DNA of 45,782 bases from Nitratireductor sp. ZSWI3. Lineage in GTDB: Bacteria; Pseudomonadota; Alphaproteobacteria; Rhizobiales; Rhizobiaceae. The position numbers were made by a program, and so were the translations under genes. The notes below the pieces were generated by a model that did no database searches, was not told where the DNA came from, and was given only the letters and a program-made list of their open reading frames with translations. The stretch is taken from NCBI RefSeq assembly GCF_024655565.1, contig NZ_JANKOF010000032.1, positions 1 through 45,782 on the forward strand, given 5' to 3'. Positions 7,961-16,885 of the stretch are shown here, piece by piece (positions within the stretch are counted from its first letter, which is position 1; each line of letters begins with the position of its first letter).

Positions 7961-9160
7961 TCAGGCGCCGAGATCGACGAGGAAGCGCATGGACAGCGGC
8001 AACGAGGCGGCGCCGAGAACGCGCGCCATCGGGCCGACGGTCCCCGAGAGCACCTGTGGGCAGCGGATGCCGGCAAGGTCCAACCCGGTGAAGGCGATCT
8101 CGGTCTTGGCGACGAGGCGCTGGCGCAGAGGCTCGGGAAGCCAGCCGTCGATCACCAACGCTTCGAGATCGCAGACCGCAACGGCGGCAATGGCGGCATG
8201 GGCGAGGCCGGCCGCCGCCTGGTCCATCCAGGCGTCGAGGACCGCCTCGTCGACATCCCATGTGTCCGCACTTTCCCAAAGACGCGCGCTGCCGGTTTCG
8301 AGCTGCCTTTCGAGCTCGGAGAGGGACGCGACGCTGACCAGTTGCCGCACCTTGCCGGTGCCGTCCGGAACAAGCATCGAGGCCAGGGCCCCGGCATTGC
8401 CGAAGCTGCCCGTGAACAGCGTGCCGTTGAGAACCAACCCGCCGCCAATGAAGAAGCCAAGAAACGCGTAGAGAAAATTGCGCGGCAGGTCGGAAGTTCC
8501 GAAAACCAGCTCGGCATTGCACGCGGCGGTCGCGTCGTTCTCCAGGACGACGGGCCAGGCCATCTCTTCGGCAAGCTCGGCTCGAATGTCGCGGTGACGC
8601 CAGTCGGCCATGGCGTGCTGCGGCACCTGGAGGGCTCCCGCCCAATTCCAGAGCTGGAACGGCAGCCCGATGCCGAAACCGGCGATCCGCTTGCGTTGCG
8701 ATGCATCGAGGCGGGTCAGAAGGGATGCCGTCGCCGACCGGGCGAACGCGACGGTCGCATCGGGCGTCGGATAGTCGTGCCGCTGCACCTCGCTGCCCAG
8801 CACGGAGCCCCGGAAGTCGATCAGCATCAGCTCCGTGCGCCGCCGCCCCACCTTCAGCCCGAGGAAGAAGGCGCCGTCGGCGGCAAGGTTCATCGGCACC
8901 AGCGGCTGCCCCACCTTGCCGCGCACCGGCGCCTGCTTCTCCAGCAGGCCCTCGTGCTCGAGCCCGCGCATGATCACCGAGCCGGCTTGCGCGGAAAGCC
9001 CGGTCATCCGCGCGATCTCGGATTTGGACAGCGGGCCGTGCTTGCGGACCAGGGACAACACCAGCCTTTCGTTGCGCTCGCGCATCAGCAACTGGTTGGC
9101 GCCCAGCATGGCCGACCTTTCGGATCGGCGCGCTTCGTCTCCTGCGGTCAGCTCATCCAT
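7961..9160 (-). CDS. frcR: ROK-family repressor, probable FrcR of the fructose operon
   Basis: 399 residues. The N-terminal winged helix (about residues 33-85: [30 protein letters not shown]) is joined to a ROK domain with [17 protein letters not shown] (about 195-211) and [22 protein letters not shown] (about 227-248). The family's usual CxCG..GC zinc cluster is not apparent, which suits a sugar-sensing repressor rather than a kinase. It is divergent from frcB with 167 bases between. In Sinorhizobium meliloti a regulator gene frcR stands upstream of frcBCAK, as I recall. The symbol is therefore an inference from position and family. Confidence 0.75.
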   Translation of the reverse strand: MDELTAGDEARRSERSAMLGANQLLMRERNERLVLSLVRKHGPLSKSEIARMTGLSAQAGSVIMRGLEHEGLLEKQAPVRGKVGQPLVPMNLAADGAFFLGLKVGRRRTELMLIDFRGSVLGSEVQRHDYPTPDATVAFARSATASLLTRLDASQRKRIAGFGIGLPFQLWNWAGALQVPQHAMADWRHRDIRAELAEEMAWPVVLENDATAACNAELVFGTSDLPRNFLYAFLGFFIGGGLVLNGTLFTGSFGNAGALASMLVPDGTGKVRQLVSVASLSELERQLETGSARLWESADTWDVDEAVLDAWMDQAAAGLAHAAIAAVAVCDLEALVIDGWLPEPLRQRLVAKTEIAFTGLDLAGIRCPQVLSGTVGPMARVLGAASLPLSMRFLVDLGA

Positions 9161-9217
9161 TCTCGACCCCTTCCCCCTGCCTCCCTTACGGTCATCTTGG
9201 CCGAGCCGTCCACTCGG

Positions 9218-9252
9218 GTCAATATTTAAATCAATGTGATTTATCTATTGAC
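9218..9252. promoter_or_regulatory. Long palindromic operator between the ROK gene and frcB
   Basis: Left arm GTCAATATTTAAATCA (9218-9233), spacer ATG, right arm TGATTTATCTATTGAC (9237-9252). The arms match at 14 of 16 positions. This AT-rich site in otherwise GC-rich DNA lies 76 bases before the frcB start and 58 before the ROK start, and is the obvious candidate binding site for the ROK protein. Confidence 0.65.
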
Positions 9253-9327
9253 GGGCCGATTGAGTCCGTGCAGGCTATTCCTGTCCTGAGGAATGGATGT
9301 CATTATTTGCGATTGGGAGGAAATATC

Positions 9328-10362
9328 GTGACTCTTGCCAAGAGAACATTTTTGGGCGCCTCCGTTCTGGCGTTGAGCGCGCTGGCCACCGCCGCGCACG
9401 CCCAGAGCCAGACGAACACCAGCGCCTGTCTCATTACGAAGACCGACACCAACCCCTTCTTCGTCAAGATGAAGGAAGGCGCCAGCGCGAAGGCGAAGGA
9501 ACTGGGCGTCGAGCTCAAGACGTTCGCCGGCAAGATCGATGGCGATCACGAGACACAGGTGCAGGCGATCGAGACCTGCATCGCCGATGGCGCCAAGGGC
9601 ATCCTGATCACCGCTTCGGACACCTCGTCGATCGTCTCCGCGGTGCAGCAGGCCCGCGATGCCGGGCTGCTGGTGATCGCGCTCGACACGCCGCTCGATC
9701 CAACCGATGCCGCCGATGCCACCTTCGCCACCGACAATTTCCTGGCCGGCGAGCTGATCGGGCAATGGGCCCGCGCCAAGCTGGGCGATGAAGCGGCCGA
9801 TGCGAAGATCGCCATGCTCGATCTCGCCGTGTCGCAGCCCACCGTGGGCGTGCTGCGCGACCAGGGCTTCCTCCAGGGCTTCGGCATCGAGCTCGGCGAC
9901 CCCAACAAATGGGGCGACGAGAGCGACGAGCGCATCGTCGGCCACGACGTGACGGCCGGCAATGAAGAGGGCGGGCGCACCGCCATGGAAAATCTGCTCG
10001 CCTCCGACCCGATGATCAACGTCGTCTACACGATCAACGAACCGGCCGCCGCCGGGGCATATGAGGCGCTGAAGGCCATCGGCCGCGAGAAGGACGTGCT
10101 GATCGTCTCCGTCGATGGCGGTTGCCCCGGCGTCAAGAACGTTGCCGACGGGGTTATCGGCGCCACCGCGCAGCAATATCCGCTGAAAATGGCGTCGCTC
10201 GGCATCGAGGCGATCAAGAAATGGGCCGACGAGGGCGTGAAGCCCGAGCCGACCGAAGGCAAGGAGTTCTTCGACACCGGCGTCGCCCTGGTGACGGATC
10301 AGCCTGTCGACGGGGTCGAATCCATCTCCGTCGAAGAGGGCCAGAACCTCTGCTGGGGTTGA
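9328..10362 (+). CDS. frcB: Fructose ABC transporter periplasmic binding protein FrcB
   Basis: 344 residues from a GTG start preceded by GGGAGG (9315-9320). The signal peptide ends at TAAHA (about residue 26). The mature part begins with [21 protein letters not shown] and contains [29 protein letters not shown] and [21 protein letters not shown]. These match the S. meliloti fructose-binding protein FrcB closely, as I remember it. It binds fructose (FrcB is reported also to take ribose and mannose) and hands it to FrcC. It is first in frcBCA; a hairpin separates it from frcC. Confidence 0.9.
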   Translation: MTLAKRTFLGASVLALSALATAAHAQSQTNTSACLITKTDTNPFFVKMKEGASAKAKELGVELKTFAGKIDGDHETQVQAIETCIADGAKGILITASDTSSIVSAVQQARDAGLLVIALDTPLDPTDAADATFATDNFLAGELIGQWARAKLGDEAADAKIAMLDLAVSQPTVGVLRDQGFLQGFGIELGDPNKWGDESDERIVGHDVTAGNEEGGRTAMENLLASDPMINVVYTINEPAAAGAYEALKAIGREKDVLIVSVDGGCPGVKNVADGVIGATAQQYPLKMASLGIEAIKKWADEGVKPEPTEGKEFFDTGVALVTDQPVDGVESISVEEGQNLCWG

Positions 10363-10379
10363 ATTTGTTGGAACGCGGC

Positions 10380-10401
10380 GGGGTGAGGCATGGCCTCCCC
10401 C
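10380..10401 (+). promoter_or_regulatory. Hairpin between frcB and frcC
   Basis: GGGG-T-GAGGC pairs with GCCTC-CCCC around an ATG triloop (nine base pairs, one bulge). It sits 18 bases after the frcB stop and 72 before frcC. Such hairpins commonly protect the binding-protein part of the message or weaken read-through, giving excess receptor over permease. Confidence 0.45.
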
Positions 10402-10473
10402 TGCTGCCGGCACGCGGAAGGCCGGTCGTGTCGAGACGGTCGCCAAAGTGACCGACACAATGGGAGGTATGTC

Positions 10474-11547
10474 ATGGCAGCGTCTGCCGTGAAGGGGCAG
10501 GAATACGAAACCTCGCTCTCGCAAGCCAGCACGAGCATCGCCGATTTCGAGGACCATCGCACCGGCCTGGTATACAGGGCTCAGAACCTGCTGCATCAGA
10601 CACCGTCCCTGGTGCCCCTGATCGTTCTTGTCGTGTCGGTCCTCGTGTTCGGGGCCCTGCTCGGCGCCAAGTTCTTCTCGCCTTTCGCGCTGACGCTGAT
10701 CCTTCAGCAGGTGCAGATCGTCGGCATTCTCGCCGCCGCACAGAGCCTCGTCATCCTGACGGCGGGAATCGACCTTTCCGTCGGTGCGATCATGGTCCTG
10801 TCCTCGGTGGTGATGGGGCAGTTCGCCTTTCGCTACGGCCTGCCGCCGGCGCTGGCGATCGCCTGCGGGCTCGGCGTCGGGACCTTCTGCGGCTTCGTAA
10901 ACGGATTCCTCGTGGCAAAGGTCAAGCTGCCGCCCTTCATCGTCACGCTGGGGATGTGGCAGATCGTGCTGGCGACGAACTTTCTCTATTCCGCCAACGA
11001 GACCATCCGCGCCCAGGAAATCGAAGCCGGCGCGCCGCTGCTGCACTTCTTCGGCACCAAGTTCACCATCGGCGGTGCCGTCTTCACCGTGGGCGTCGTC
11101 TTCATGGTGGTTCTGGTCTTCGTGCTCGCCTATGCGCTGCGCCACACAGCCTGGGGCCGCCATGTCTATGCGGTCGGCGACGACAAGGAAGCGGCCGAGC
11201 TTTCCGGCGTGCGCACGGACCGGGTGCTGATCTCGGTCTATATGCTGTCGGGCCTCATCTGCGCCTTCGCCGGATGGGCCCTGATCGGCCGTATCGGGTC
11301 GGTTTCGCCGACGTCGGGCCAGCTCGGCAACATCGAATCGATCACCGCGGTGGTGATCGGCGGCATTTCGCTCTTCGGCGGGCGCGGATCGATCATCGGC
11401 TCGCTCTTCGGGGCGCTCATCGTCGGCGTCTTCACGCTCGGCCTCAGGCTGCTCGGTGCGGATGCGCAATGGACCTATCTGCTCATCGGCATGCTCATCA
11501 TCGCCGCCGTGGCCGTCGATCAATGGATCAGAAAGGTATCGGTCTGA
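10474..11547 (+). CDS. frcC: Fructose ABC transporter permease FrcC
   Basis: 357 residues, CUT2-type permease with about nine or ten membrane segments. It includes the family motifs ILTAGIDLSVGAIMVLSS (about 97-114) and SITAVVIGGISLFGGRGSIIGSLFGA (about 289-314). The ATG at 10474 has GGGAGG upstream. Its TGA overlaps the frcA ATG (ATGA, 11545-11549). There is one permease gene, so the channel is presumably a homodimer, unlike the YtfT/YjfF pair nearby. Confidence 0.9.
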   Translation: MAASAVKGQEYETSLSQASTSIADFEDHRTGLVYRAQNLLHQTPSLVPLIVLVVSVLVFGALLGAKFFSPFALTLILQQVQIVGILAAAQSLVILTAGIDLSVGAIMVLSSVVMGQFAFRYGLPPALAIACGLGVGTFCGFVNGFLVAKVKLPPFIVTLGMWQIVLATNFLYSANETIRAQEIEAGAPLLHFFGTKFTIGGAVFTVGVVFMVVLVFVLAYALRHTAWGRHVYAVGDDKEAAELSGVRTDRVLISVYMLSGLICAFAGWALIGRIGSVSPTSGQLGNIESITAVVIGGISLFGGRGSIIGSLFGALIVGVFTLGLRLLGADAQWTYLLIGMLIIAAVAVDQWIRKVSV

Positions 11548-12320
11548 TGAAACCTGTTTTGCAGGCCAGGAACCTGGTCAAGCGGTATGGCCGCGTGACG
11601 GCCCTCGATCACTGCGATTTCGAGCTCTTCCCCGGCGAGATCCTCGCCGTGATCGGCGACAACGGTGCTGGCAAGTCGACGCTCATCAAGGCGATCTCCG
11701 GTGCGGTGGTTCCCGACGAGGGAGAGGTGTGGCTCGAGGGCAGACAGGTGCATTTCGCGTCGCCTCTCGCCGCCCGCGAGCATGGGATAGAAACCGTCTA
11801 TCAGCAGCTCGCCATGTCGCCGGCCCTGTCGATCATCGACAACATGTTCATGGGGCGTGAGCTGCGCAAGCCCGGCATCATGGGCCGCTTGTTCCGTCAG
11901 CTCGACCGCGCCGAGATGGAGCGCTTTGCCCGCGAGAAACTGAACGATCTCGGCCTGACGACGATCCAGAACATCCGCCAGGTGGTGGAGACGCTTTCGG
12001 GCGGCCAGCGCCAGGGTGTCGCCGTCGCACGGGCTGCCGCCTTCGGATCCAAGGTCATCATCCTGGACGAGCCGACGGCCGCCCTGGGCGTCAAGGAAAG
12101 CCGCAAGGTGCTGGAGCTCATCCAGGACGTGAAGTCGCGCGGCATTCCGATCGTCCTGATCTCGCACAACATGCCGCATGTCTTCGAAGTCGCCGACCGC
12201 ATCCATGTGCACCGGCTCGGCAAGCGGCTTTGCGTGATCAATCCCGGCGAGCACTCCATGTCCGACGCCGTCGCCCTGATGACCGGGGCCATGCAGCCCG
12301 GCCAGTCCCAGGCGGCCTGA
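11547..12320 (+). CDS. frcA: Fructose ABC transporter ATPase FrcA
   Basis: 257 residues, a single nucleotide-binding domain. Walker A GDNGAGKST (about 37-45), signature LSGGQRQG (about 150-157), Walker B VIILDEPTAALG (about 170-181) and the His switch ISHNM (about 209-213) are all intact. It lacks the second, degenerate ATPase half seen in most CUT2 systems such as YtfR, as is usual for FrcA. It is coupled to frcC by a 4-base overlap. No frcK kinase gene follows; the next gene is convergent. Confidence 0.9.
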   Translation: MKPVLQARNLVKRYGRVTALDHCDFELFPGEILAVIGDNGAGKSTLIKAISGAVVPDEGEVWLEGRQVHFASPLAAREHGIETVYQQLAMSPALSIIDNMFMGRELRKPGIMGRLFRQLDRAEMERFAREKLNDLGLTTIQNIRQVVETLSGGQRQGVAVARAAAFGSKVIILDEPTAALGVKESRKVLELIQDVKSRGIPIVLISHNMPHVFEVADRIHVHRLGKRLCVINPGEHSMSDAVALMTGAMQPGQSQAA

Positions 12321-12435
12321 CCGGGACGAGCGCCAGGACCGATACGGGAGATGCCCGGCAGGCCAGAGGGGGCGTGCCGCGTGCCGGCGAGGCCGGACCG
12401 AAGTCACGCACGCTTCCGTCAAGACAGAAGACAAT

Positions 12436-13176
12436 CTACGTCGATTGCCGGCCGCGGCTGATCCGGCCGCTGACGCGGTCGCGCCCGACGGCGATGACGC
12501 GCTCCATGCCGGCCGCCGCCGCGTCGCCGTCGCCGGCCTCGACCGCCGTGACGATCTGGCGGTGATCGGCGACGGAGGCGAGCTGTGTCTCGTCCTCCAC
12601 CGGCGAGCTGAGCTTGAAGGCCGAGACGAGGGCAGCCTCGATCAGATTGCCCACCGAATGCATGAACGGGTTCTTCGAGGCGCCGAGCAGCGCCATGTGG
12701 AAGTCGAGATCGGCGAGCGCGAAGCTCTCCTTGGAGTTCGCCTCTGCCATCCTGTCGGCCAGGTCGTAGAGCCTGGCGATGTCTTCCGGCGTGGCGTTCC
12801 GGGCCGCCAGCCGCGCGGCAAAAGGCTCGAACGACAGGCGCATCTCCGACAGGTGCTGCAGGAACTCCTCGGTGATTCCCGCCTCGAAATGCCATGTCAG
12901 CACGTCGGCGTCGAGCAGGTTCCACTTCTCCTTTTCCGTCACGCGCGTGCCGATGCGCGCCCGGGGAAACACGAGGCCCTTGGCGGTCAGCGTCTTCATG
13001 GCTTCGCGCAGGACGGTGCGCGAGACCTCGAAACGCCTGGCAAGCTCCACATCGCCCGGAAGCAGGCTCCCAACCGCGTAGTCGCCCGCGACGACGGCCT
13101 TGCCGATCTCGTTGACGACGAAGGCGTGGTTGTTGCGGGCGTAGTTGCCGGAGATCGCCGTTCTGAGCAAATCCAT
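12436..13176 (-). CDS. GntR/FadR-family regulator at the end of the ytf-type operon
   Basis: 246 residues. The N-terminal winged helix (about 20-82: LLPGDVELARRFEVSRTVLREAMKTLTAKGLVFPRARIGTRV) is GntR type, and the C-terminal all-helical FCD domain (about 90-235) carries the metal or ligand His residues (FHMALLG, ADHRQIV). The ATG at 13176 has AAAGGA upstream and lies 5 bases after the permease stop; a longer frame to 13302 would overlap the permease. As the last gene of the sugar-importer operon it probably represses it in response to a sugar acid or sugar. Many FadR-type proteins bind sugar acids, but the effector is not visible. Confidence 0.85.
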   Translation of the reverse strand: MDLLRTAISGNYARNNHAFVVNEIGKAVVAGDYAVGSLLPGDVELARRFEVSRTVLREAMKTLTAKGLVFPRARIGTRVTEKEKWNLLDADVLTWHFEAGITEEFLQHLSEMRLSFEPFAARLAARNATPEDIARLYDLADRMAEANSKESFALADLDFHMALLGASKNPFMHSVGNLIEAALVSAFKLSSPVEDETQLASVADHRQIVTAVEAGDGDAAAAGMERVIAVGRDRVSGRISRGRQST

Positions 13177-13181
13177 ATCCT

Positions 13182-14174
13182 TTATCGCGTCCCCCCCGGA
13201 CCCCCGCGCATCGCAAGTCCACGCTGCGACGTGAGCCAGACGAGACCCTTTTGCAAGACGATGAACGCGAAAAGGAGGATGCCGATGACGATCTTGGTCC
13301 ACCAGCTCGACAGCGTCCCGTCGAAGATGATGTAGGTCTGGATCAACCCCATGATCAGCACCCCGATCAGCGTGCCCGCCACGAACCCGCTGCCGCCCGT
13401 CAGGAGCGTGCCGCCGATGACGACCGCAGCGATCGCATCGAGCTCCACCCCGACCGTGGCGAGCGAGTATCCCGCCGAGGTGTATATCGAAAAGACGATG
13501 CCCGAAAGCCCGGCGAGAAAACCCGACAGCGCATAGATCCGGATCGTCGTGCGCTGCACGGGCACGCCCATCAGGCGCGCCGTCTGCACGCCGCCGCCGA
13601 GCGCATAGACATTGGTGCCGAAGCGCGTGCGGTGAGCAACGAGCATTCCCGCCACGAACACCGCGAGCATGATCGCGCCGATCAGCGTCAGGCGCCCCTT
13701 GCCCGGCATCACGTAATAGAGGCCCTGGAGCTGATCGTAGAACGCATGCGTGATCGGCACGGAATCAATCGACAGCACATAGGCCATGCCGCGGGCGAGG
13801 AACATGCCGGCCAGGGTGACGATGAAAGGCGGCATCTCCAGATGGTGGATGATGGCTCCCATGGCGGCACCGAACAGCGTGGTGAGCACCAGCAGCATGG
13901 CGAAGACCACCAGGGGATGGAGCCCCGTGTCGCGCAGCAGGACGGCGATGAAGACGCCGGAGAAGGCGATGACGGACCCGACCGACAGATCGATGCCGCC
14001 GGACAGGATGACGAAGGTCATGCCCACCGCGACGATGCCGAGAAACGCGTTGTCGGTGAGGAGATTGCCGATCACCCGCGTCGACAGCATGGCCGGGAAC
14101 TGCACGTAGCAGACGGCATAGGCGGCCAGGAAGATGACCATGGTGGCCAGGAGCGGAAGCGTGCGCGCATTCAT
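13182..14174 (-). CDS. yjfF: CUT2 sugar ABC permease, YjfF-like
   Basis: 330 residues (E. coli YjfF 331). About nine membrane segments, with the CUT2 motifs TFVILSGGIDLSVGSVIAFSG (about 54-74) and LDAIAAVVIGGTLLTGGSGFVAGTLIG (about 240-266). The ATG at 14174 overlaps the stop of the upstream permease (ATGA). Together they should form a heterodimeric channel as in the E. coli galactofuranose importer YtfQRT-YjfF. The sugar in this organism is inferred only from family and gene order. Confidence 0.85.
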   Translation of the reverse strand: MNARTLPLLATMVIFLAAYAVCYVQFPAMLSTRVIGNLLTDNAFLGIVAVGMTFVILSGGIDLSVGSVIAFSGVFIAVLLRDTGLHPLVVFAMLLVLTTLFGAAMGAIIHHLEMPPFIVTLAGMFLARGMAYVLSIDSVPITHAFYDQLQGLYYVMPGKGRLTLIGAIMLAVFVAGMLVAHRTRFGTNVYALGGGVQTARLMGVPVQRTTIRIYALSGFLAGLSGIVFSIYTSAGYSLATVGVELDAIAAVVIGGTLLTGGSGFVAGTLIGVLIMGLIQTYIIFDGTLSSWWTKIVIGILLFAFIVLQKGLVWLTSQRGLAMRGGPGGTR

Positions 14175-15196
14175 TGGATGACGGTCTCCGCTTTCGCCTC
14201 GGCCGACGCCTTGTCGCGCCGGAAGAAGGCCAGTGTCGTCCGCACGGTCGGCGACTGCAGGACGAGAATGACGAGGATGATCGCCGCCTTGATGATGAGA
14301 TTGAACTCCGGCGGGAAGCCCGACAGGAGGATGCCGGTGTTGACGGCCTGGATGATCATCGCGCCGATCAGCGAGGCGATGATGGAGAAGCGGCCGCCGA
14401 GCAGCGACGTGCCGCCGACGACGACGGCGAGGATGGCGTCGAGCTCCAGCCAGAGACCGGCATTGTTGGCGTCGGCTCCCTTGATGTCGGCGGCGGCGAT
14501 GACGCCGGCCAGCGCCGCGCACAGGCCCGACGTCATGTAGACCGCGATGAGGAGGACGCGCGCATTGATGCCGGCGAGCGTGCTGGCGCGCAGGTTGACG
14601 CCGATCGCCTCGATCAGCATGCCGAGCGCGCTGCGGCGCACCACCAGCGTGACGAGAAGGCCCGCGGCGAGCCAGATCAGCACCGGCATGGGAATGCCGA
14701 GAAAGGCTCCGGAACCGAAGAAGATCAGGCCCTTGTGATTGAAGGTGAGGATGGCGCCCTCGGTGATGAGCTGCGCGATGCCGCGCCCGGCCACCATGAG
14801 GATCAGCGTCGCGACGATCGGCTGAATGCCGAGCACGGCCACCAGCAGGCCGTTCCAGAGCCCGCAGGCGATCCCCGTGACGAGCGCCAGCGCCAGCGTC
14901 GGCACAAGACCGATACCGCTGGTGATGGCGGCGGCCGCGACCGCGCCGCTGATGGCCATCACCGCACCCACCGACAGGTCGATGCCCCTGGTGGCGATCA
15001 CCAGCGTCATGCCGATGGCGAGCAGGGCGACCGGCGCGCCCCGGTTGAGGATGTCGATGGCGCTGCCGTAGAGCCGGCCGTTGGCGATGCTGACATCGAA
15101 GAAGCCGGGATGAACGAGGGCGATCAGCCCGAGGACCGCCGCCAGCGTCAGAAGTTGCGGCGCGACGCGGCGCAGAATGGCCTTGGCCGCGGTCAT
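14171..15196 (-). CDS. ytfT: CUT2 sugar ABC permease, YtfT-like
   Basis: 341 residues, the same length as E. coli YtfT. Contains TLVIATRGIDLSVGAVMAISGAV (about 63-85) and LDAILAVVVGGTSLLGGRFSIIASLIGAMIIQ (about 256-287). Its ATG overlaps the ytfR TGA by four bases, and its own stop overlaps the yjfF start, so ytfR-ytfT-yjfF are translated as one coupled set. It forms half of the membrane channel. Confidence 0.87.
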   Translation of the reverse strand: MTAAKAILRRVAPQLLTLAAVLGLIALVHPGFFDVSIANGRLYGSAIDILNRGAPVALLAIGMTLVIATRGIDLSVGAVMAISGAVAAAAITSGIGLVPTLALALVTGIACGLWNGLLVAVLGIQPIVATLILMVAGRGIAQLITEGAILTFNHKGLIFFGSGAFLGIPMPVLIWLAAGLLVTLVVRRSALGMLIEAIGVNLRASTLAGINARVLLIAVYMTSGLCAALAGVIAAADIKGADANNAGLWLELDAILAVVVGGTSLLGGRFSIIASLIGAMIIQAVNTGILLSGFPPEFNLIIKAAIILVILVLQSPTVRTTLAFFRRDKASAEAKAETVIQ

Positions 15197-16707
15197 AGGG
15201 CTGCCTCCCGGTCGGCGGCGATCGCCGCAACCATGTTGTTTGTGGTGATCTCGGCGCCCACCAGCTCCGCCACATGGTGGCGATCGCGCACCACGATGAC
15301 GCGGTGGCTGTAGGCGACCAGTTCGTCGAGCTCCGACGAGATGACGAGCAGCGCCATGCCCCTGGCGCAGAGCTCTTCGATCAGGCGGATGATCTCCGCA
15401 TGCGCGCCGACGTCGATGCCGCGCGTCGGCTCGTCGAGGATGAGGAAGCGCGGGTTGGTGGCCAGCCAGCGCGCCAGCATCACCTTCTGCTGATTGCCGC
15501 CGGACAGGAGCCCCACCGGCTTTTCCGCATCCGGGGTGCGGATGTCGAGGCGGCGGATGAATTCGTCGGCCATGGCCGCCTGCTCGCGGGCCGGCACCGG
15601 CTTGGTCCAGCCGCGCCGCGCCTGCAGCGCCAGGACGATGTTCTCGCGCACGCTCAGGTCGCCGATGATGCCGTCGCTCTTGCGATCTTCGGGACAGAAG
15701 CCGAACCCGCCGGCGATGGCATCGCGCGGCGAGCCGAGATGCAGAGGCTTGCCGGCGTCCGACGCGGCTCCGCTGTCATGCGGGGTGACGCCGAACAGCG
15801 TCTCGGCGGTTTCCGTCCGGCCCGAGCCAAGCAGCCCCGCGACGCCGACCACCTCGCCCGCATGGATGTCGAGATCGAAGGGGGCGATGCGCCCGCCGCG
15901 CCCGAAATCCCGGAAGCGGATCATGGCCTCGCCCTCCGGCCGGTCGGTCCTGCCGCTTTCGCGCGTTTCCTGTTCCAGCTCCCGGCCCAGCATCAGGTTG
16001 ACGAGCCGGGTGCGGTCGATCTCGGCGATCGCCTGGGTGCCGACCAGCTTGCCGTTGCGCAGGACGGTTATGCGGTCGCTGATCTCGAACACCTGATCGA
16101 GGAAATGGGAGATGAAAACGATGCCGAGCCCTCGTTCCTTCAAGGCGCGCACGACGTCGAACAGCATGCGCACCTCCAGCGCATCGAGGCTCGCCGTCGG
16201 CTCGTCGAGGATCAGGACCTTGCCGGACAGGGACACCGCGCGGGCGATGGCGACGACTTGCTGAACGGCCACCGAATAGGTGTCGAGATTGCGCGTGACG
16301 TCGATCTCGAGCCCGTATTGCGCCAGCGTCTGCCGCGCCGAGCGGCTCATGGCCCGGCTGGAGATCATGCCGAAACGGGTCGGCTGGTGACCGAGGCACA
16401 GGTTCTCAGCCACGGAGAGATTGGGCAGGAGGTTGACCTCCTGATAGACGGTGCCGATGCCGAGGGTCTGCGCTTCCAGCGTGTCCCGCGGGTCGATCGG
16501 CCGCCCGTCGAGCAGTATCTCGCCGCCGTCGCGGCGATAGGCGCCGGTCAGGCATTTGATGAGCGTCGACTTGCCGGCGCCGTTCTCACCGAGAAGCGCG
16601 TGGACCTCTCCCGAATGAAGGGTGAAGTCCACGCCGTCGAGCGCGACGGTGCCCGGAAAGGTCTTCGTCACGGCGGTGGCGTGAAGCAGAGGCCTGTTTT
16701 CGGGCAC
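15193..16707 (-). CDS. ytfR: CUT2 sugar ABC ATPase with two nucleotide-binding halves, YtfR-like
   Basis: 504 residues. Half 1 has Walker A GENGAGKST (about 39-47) and Walker B VLILDEPTAS. Half 2 (from about 260) has a degenerate Walker A, GLLGSGRTET, but a good signature LLSGGNQQKVMLARWL and Walker B FLILDEPTRGID. This asymmetry is normal for CUT2 ATPases. The start is GTG with GGGAGG five to six bases upstream. It is separated from the binding-protein gene by 178 bases containing two hairpins. Confidence 0.88.
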   Translation of the reverse strand: MPENRPLLHATAVTKTFPGTVALDGVDFTLHSGEVHALLGENGAGKSTLIKCLTGAYRRDGGEILLDGRPIDPRDTLEAQTLGIGTVYQEVNLLPNLSVAENLCLGHQPTRFGMISSRAMSRSARQTLAQYGLEIDVTRNLDTYSVAVQQVVAIARAVSLSGKVLILDEPTASLDALEVRMLFDVVRALKERGLGIVFISHFLDQVFEISDRITVLRNGKLVGTQAIAEIDRTRLVNLMLGRELEQETRESGRTDRPEGEAMIRFRDFGRGGRIAPFDLDIHAGEVVGVAGLLGSGRTETAETLFGVTPHDSGAASDAGKPLHLGSPRDAIAGGFGFCPEDRKSDGIIGDLSVRENIVLALQARRGWTKPVPAREQAAMADEFIRRLDIRTPDAEKPVGLLSGGNQQKVMLARWLATNPRFLILDEPTRGIDVGAHAEIIRLIEELCARGMALLVISSELDELVAYSHRVIVVRDRHHVAELVGAEITTNNMVAAIAADREAAL

Positions 16708-16790
16708 CCTGTCCTCCCTGGATTTATGATGCGGATCTCAAGTGCGGACCTCCGGTGCCCCGTTCATCCCGCCTGTCCCTTTCGGGCCAT

Positions 16791-16830
16791 CTTCTCCCCG
16801 CCCCTGCGGCTGGCGCGGGACGGGGAGAAG
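16791..16830. promoter_or_regulatory. Hairpin 2 between the ytfQ-type gene and ytfR
   Basis: CTTCTCCCCG (16791-16800) and CGGGGAGAAG (16821-16830) form a perfect 10-bp stem with a 20-base GC-rich loop. It is the second of two hairpins reached by transcription leaving the binding-protein gene. It could limit read-through into ytfR, stabilise the upstream message, or be a mobile intergenic palindrome. Confidence 0.5.
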
Positions 16831-16843
16831 GAATGCGGCACGC

Positions 16844-16866
16844 CCCTTGCCTACTACTGGCAAGGG
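16844..16866. promoter_or_regulatory. Hairpin 1 just after the ytfQ-type gene
   Basis: CCCTTGCC, loop TACTACT, GGCAAGGG: a perfect 8-bp stem ending 19 bases past the binding-protein stop codon. On the transcribed (minus) strand no T run follows, so it is more likely an attenuating or protecting hairpin than a full terminator. Confidence 0.5.
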
Positions 16867-16885
16867 TAAGAGGCGGGCGTCGGCC

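Noticed and set aside
9241-11523. 760-residue minus-strand frame opposite frcB-frcC
   Set aside because: Composition is typical of an antisense shadow; the plus strand has unmistakable transporter genes.
12321-12435. Terminator between the convergent frcA and GntR genes
   Set aside because: Only short GC-rich imperfect dyads are visible; none is strong enough to list.
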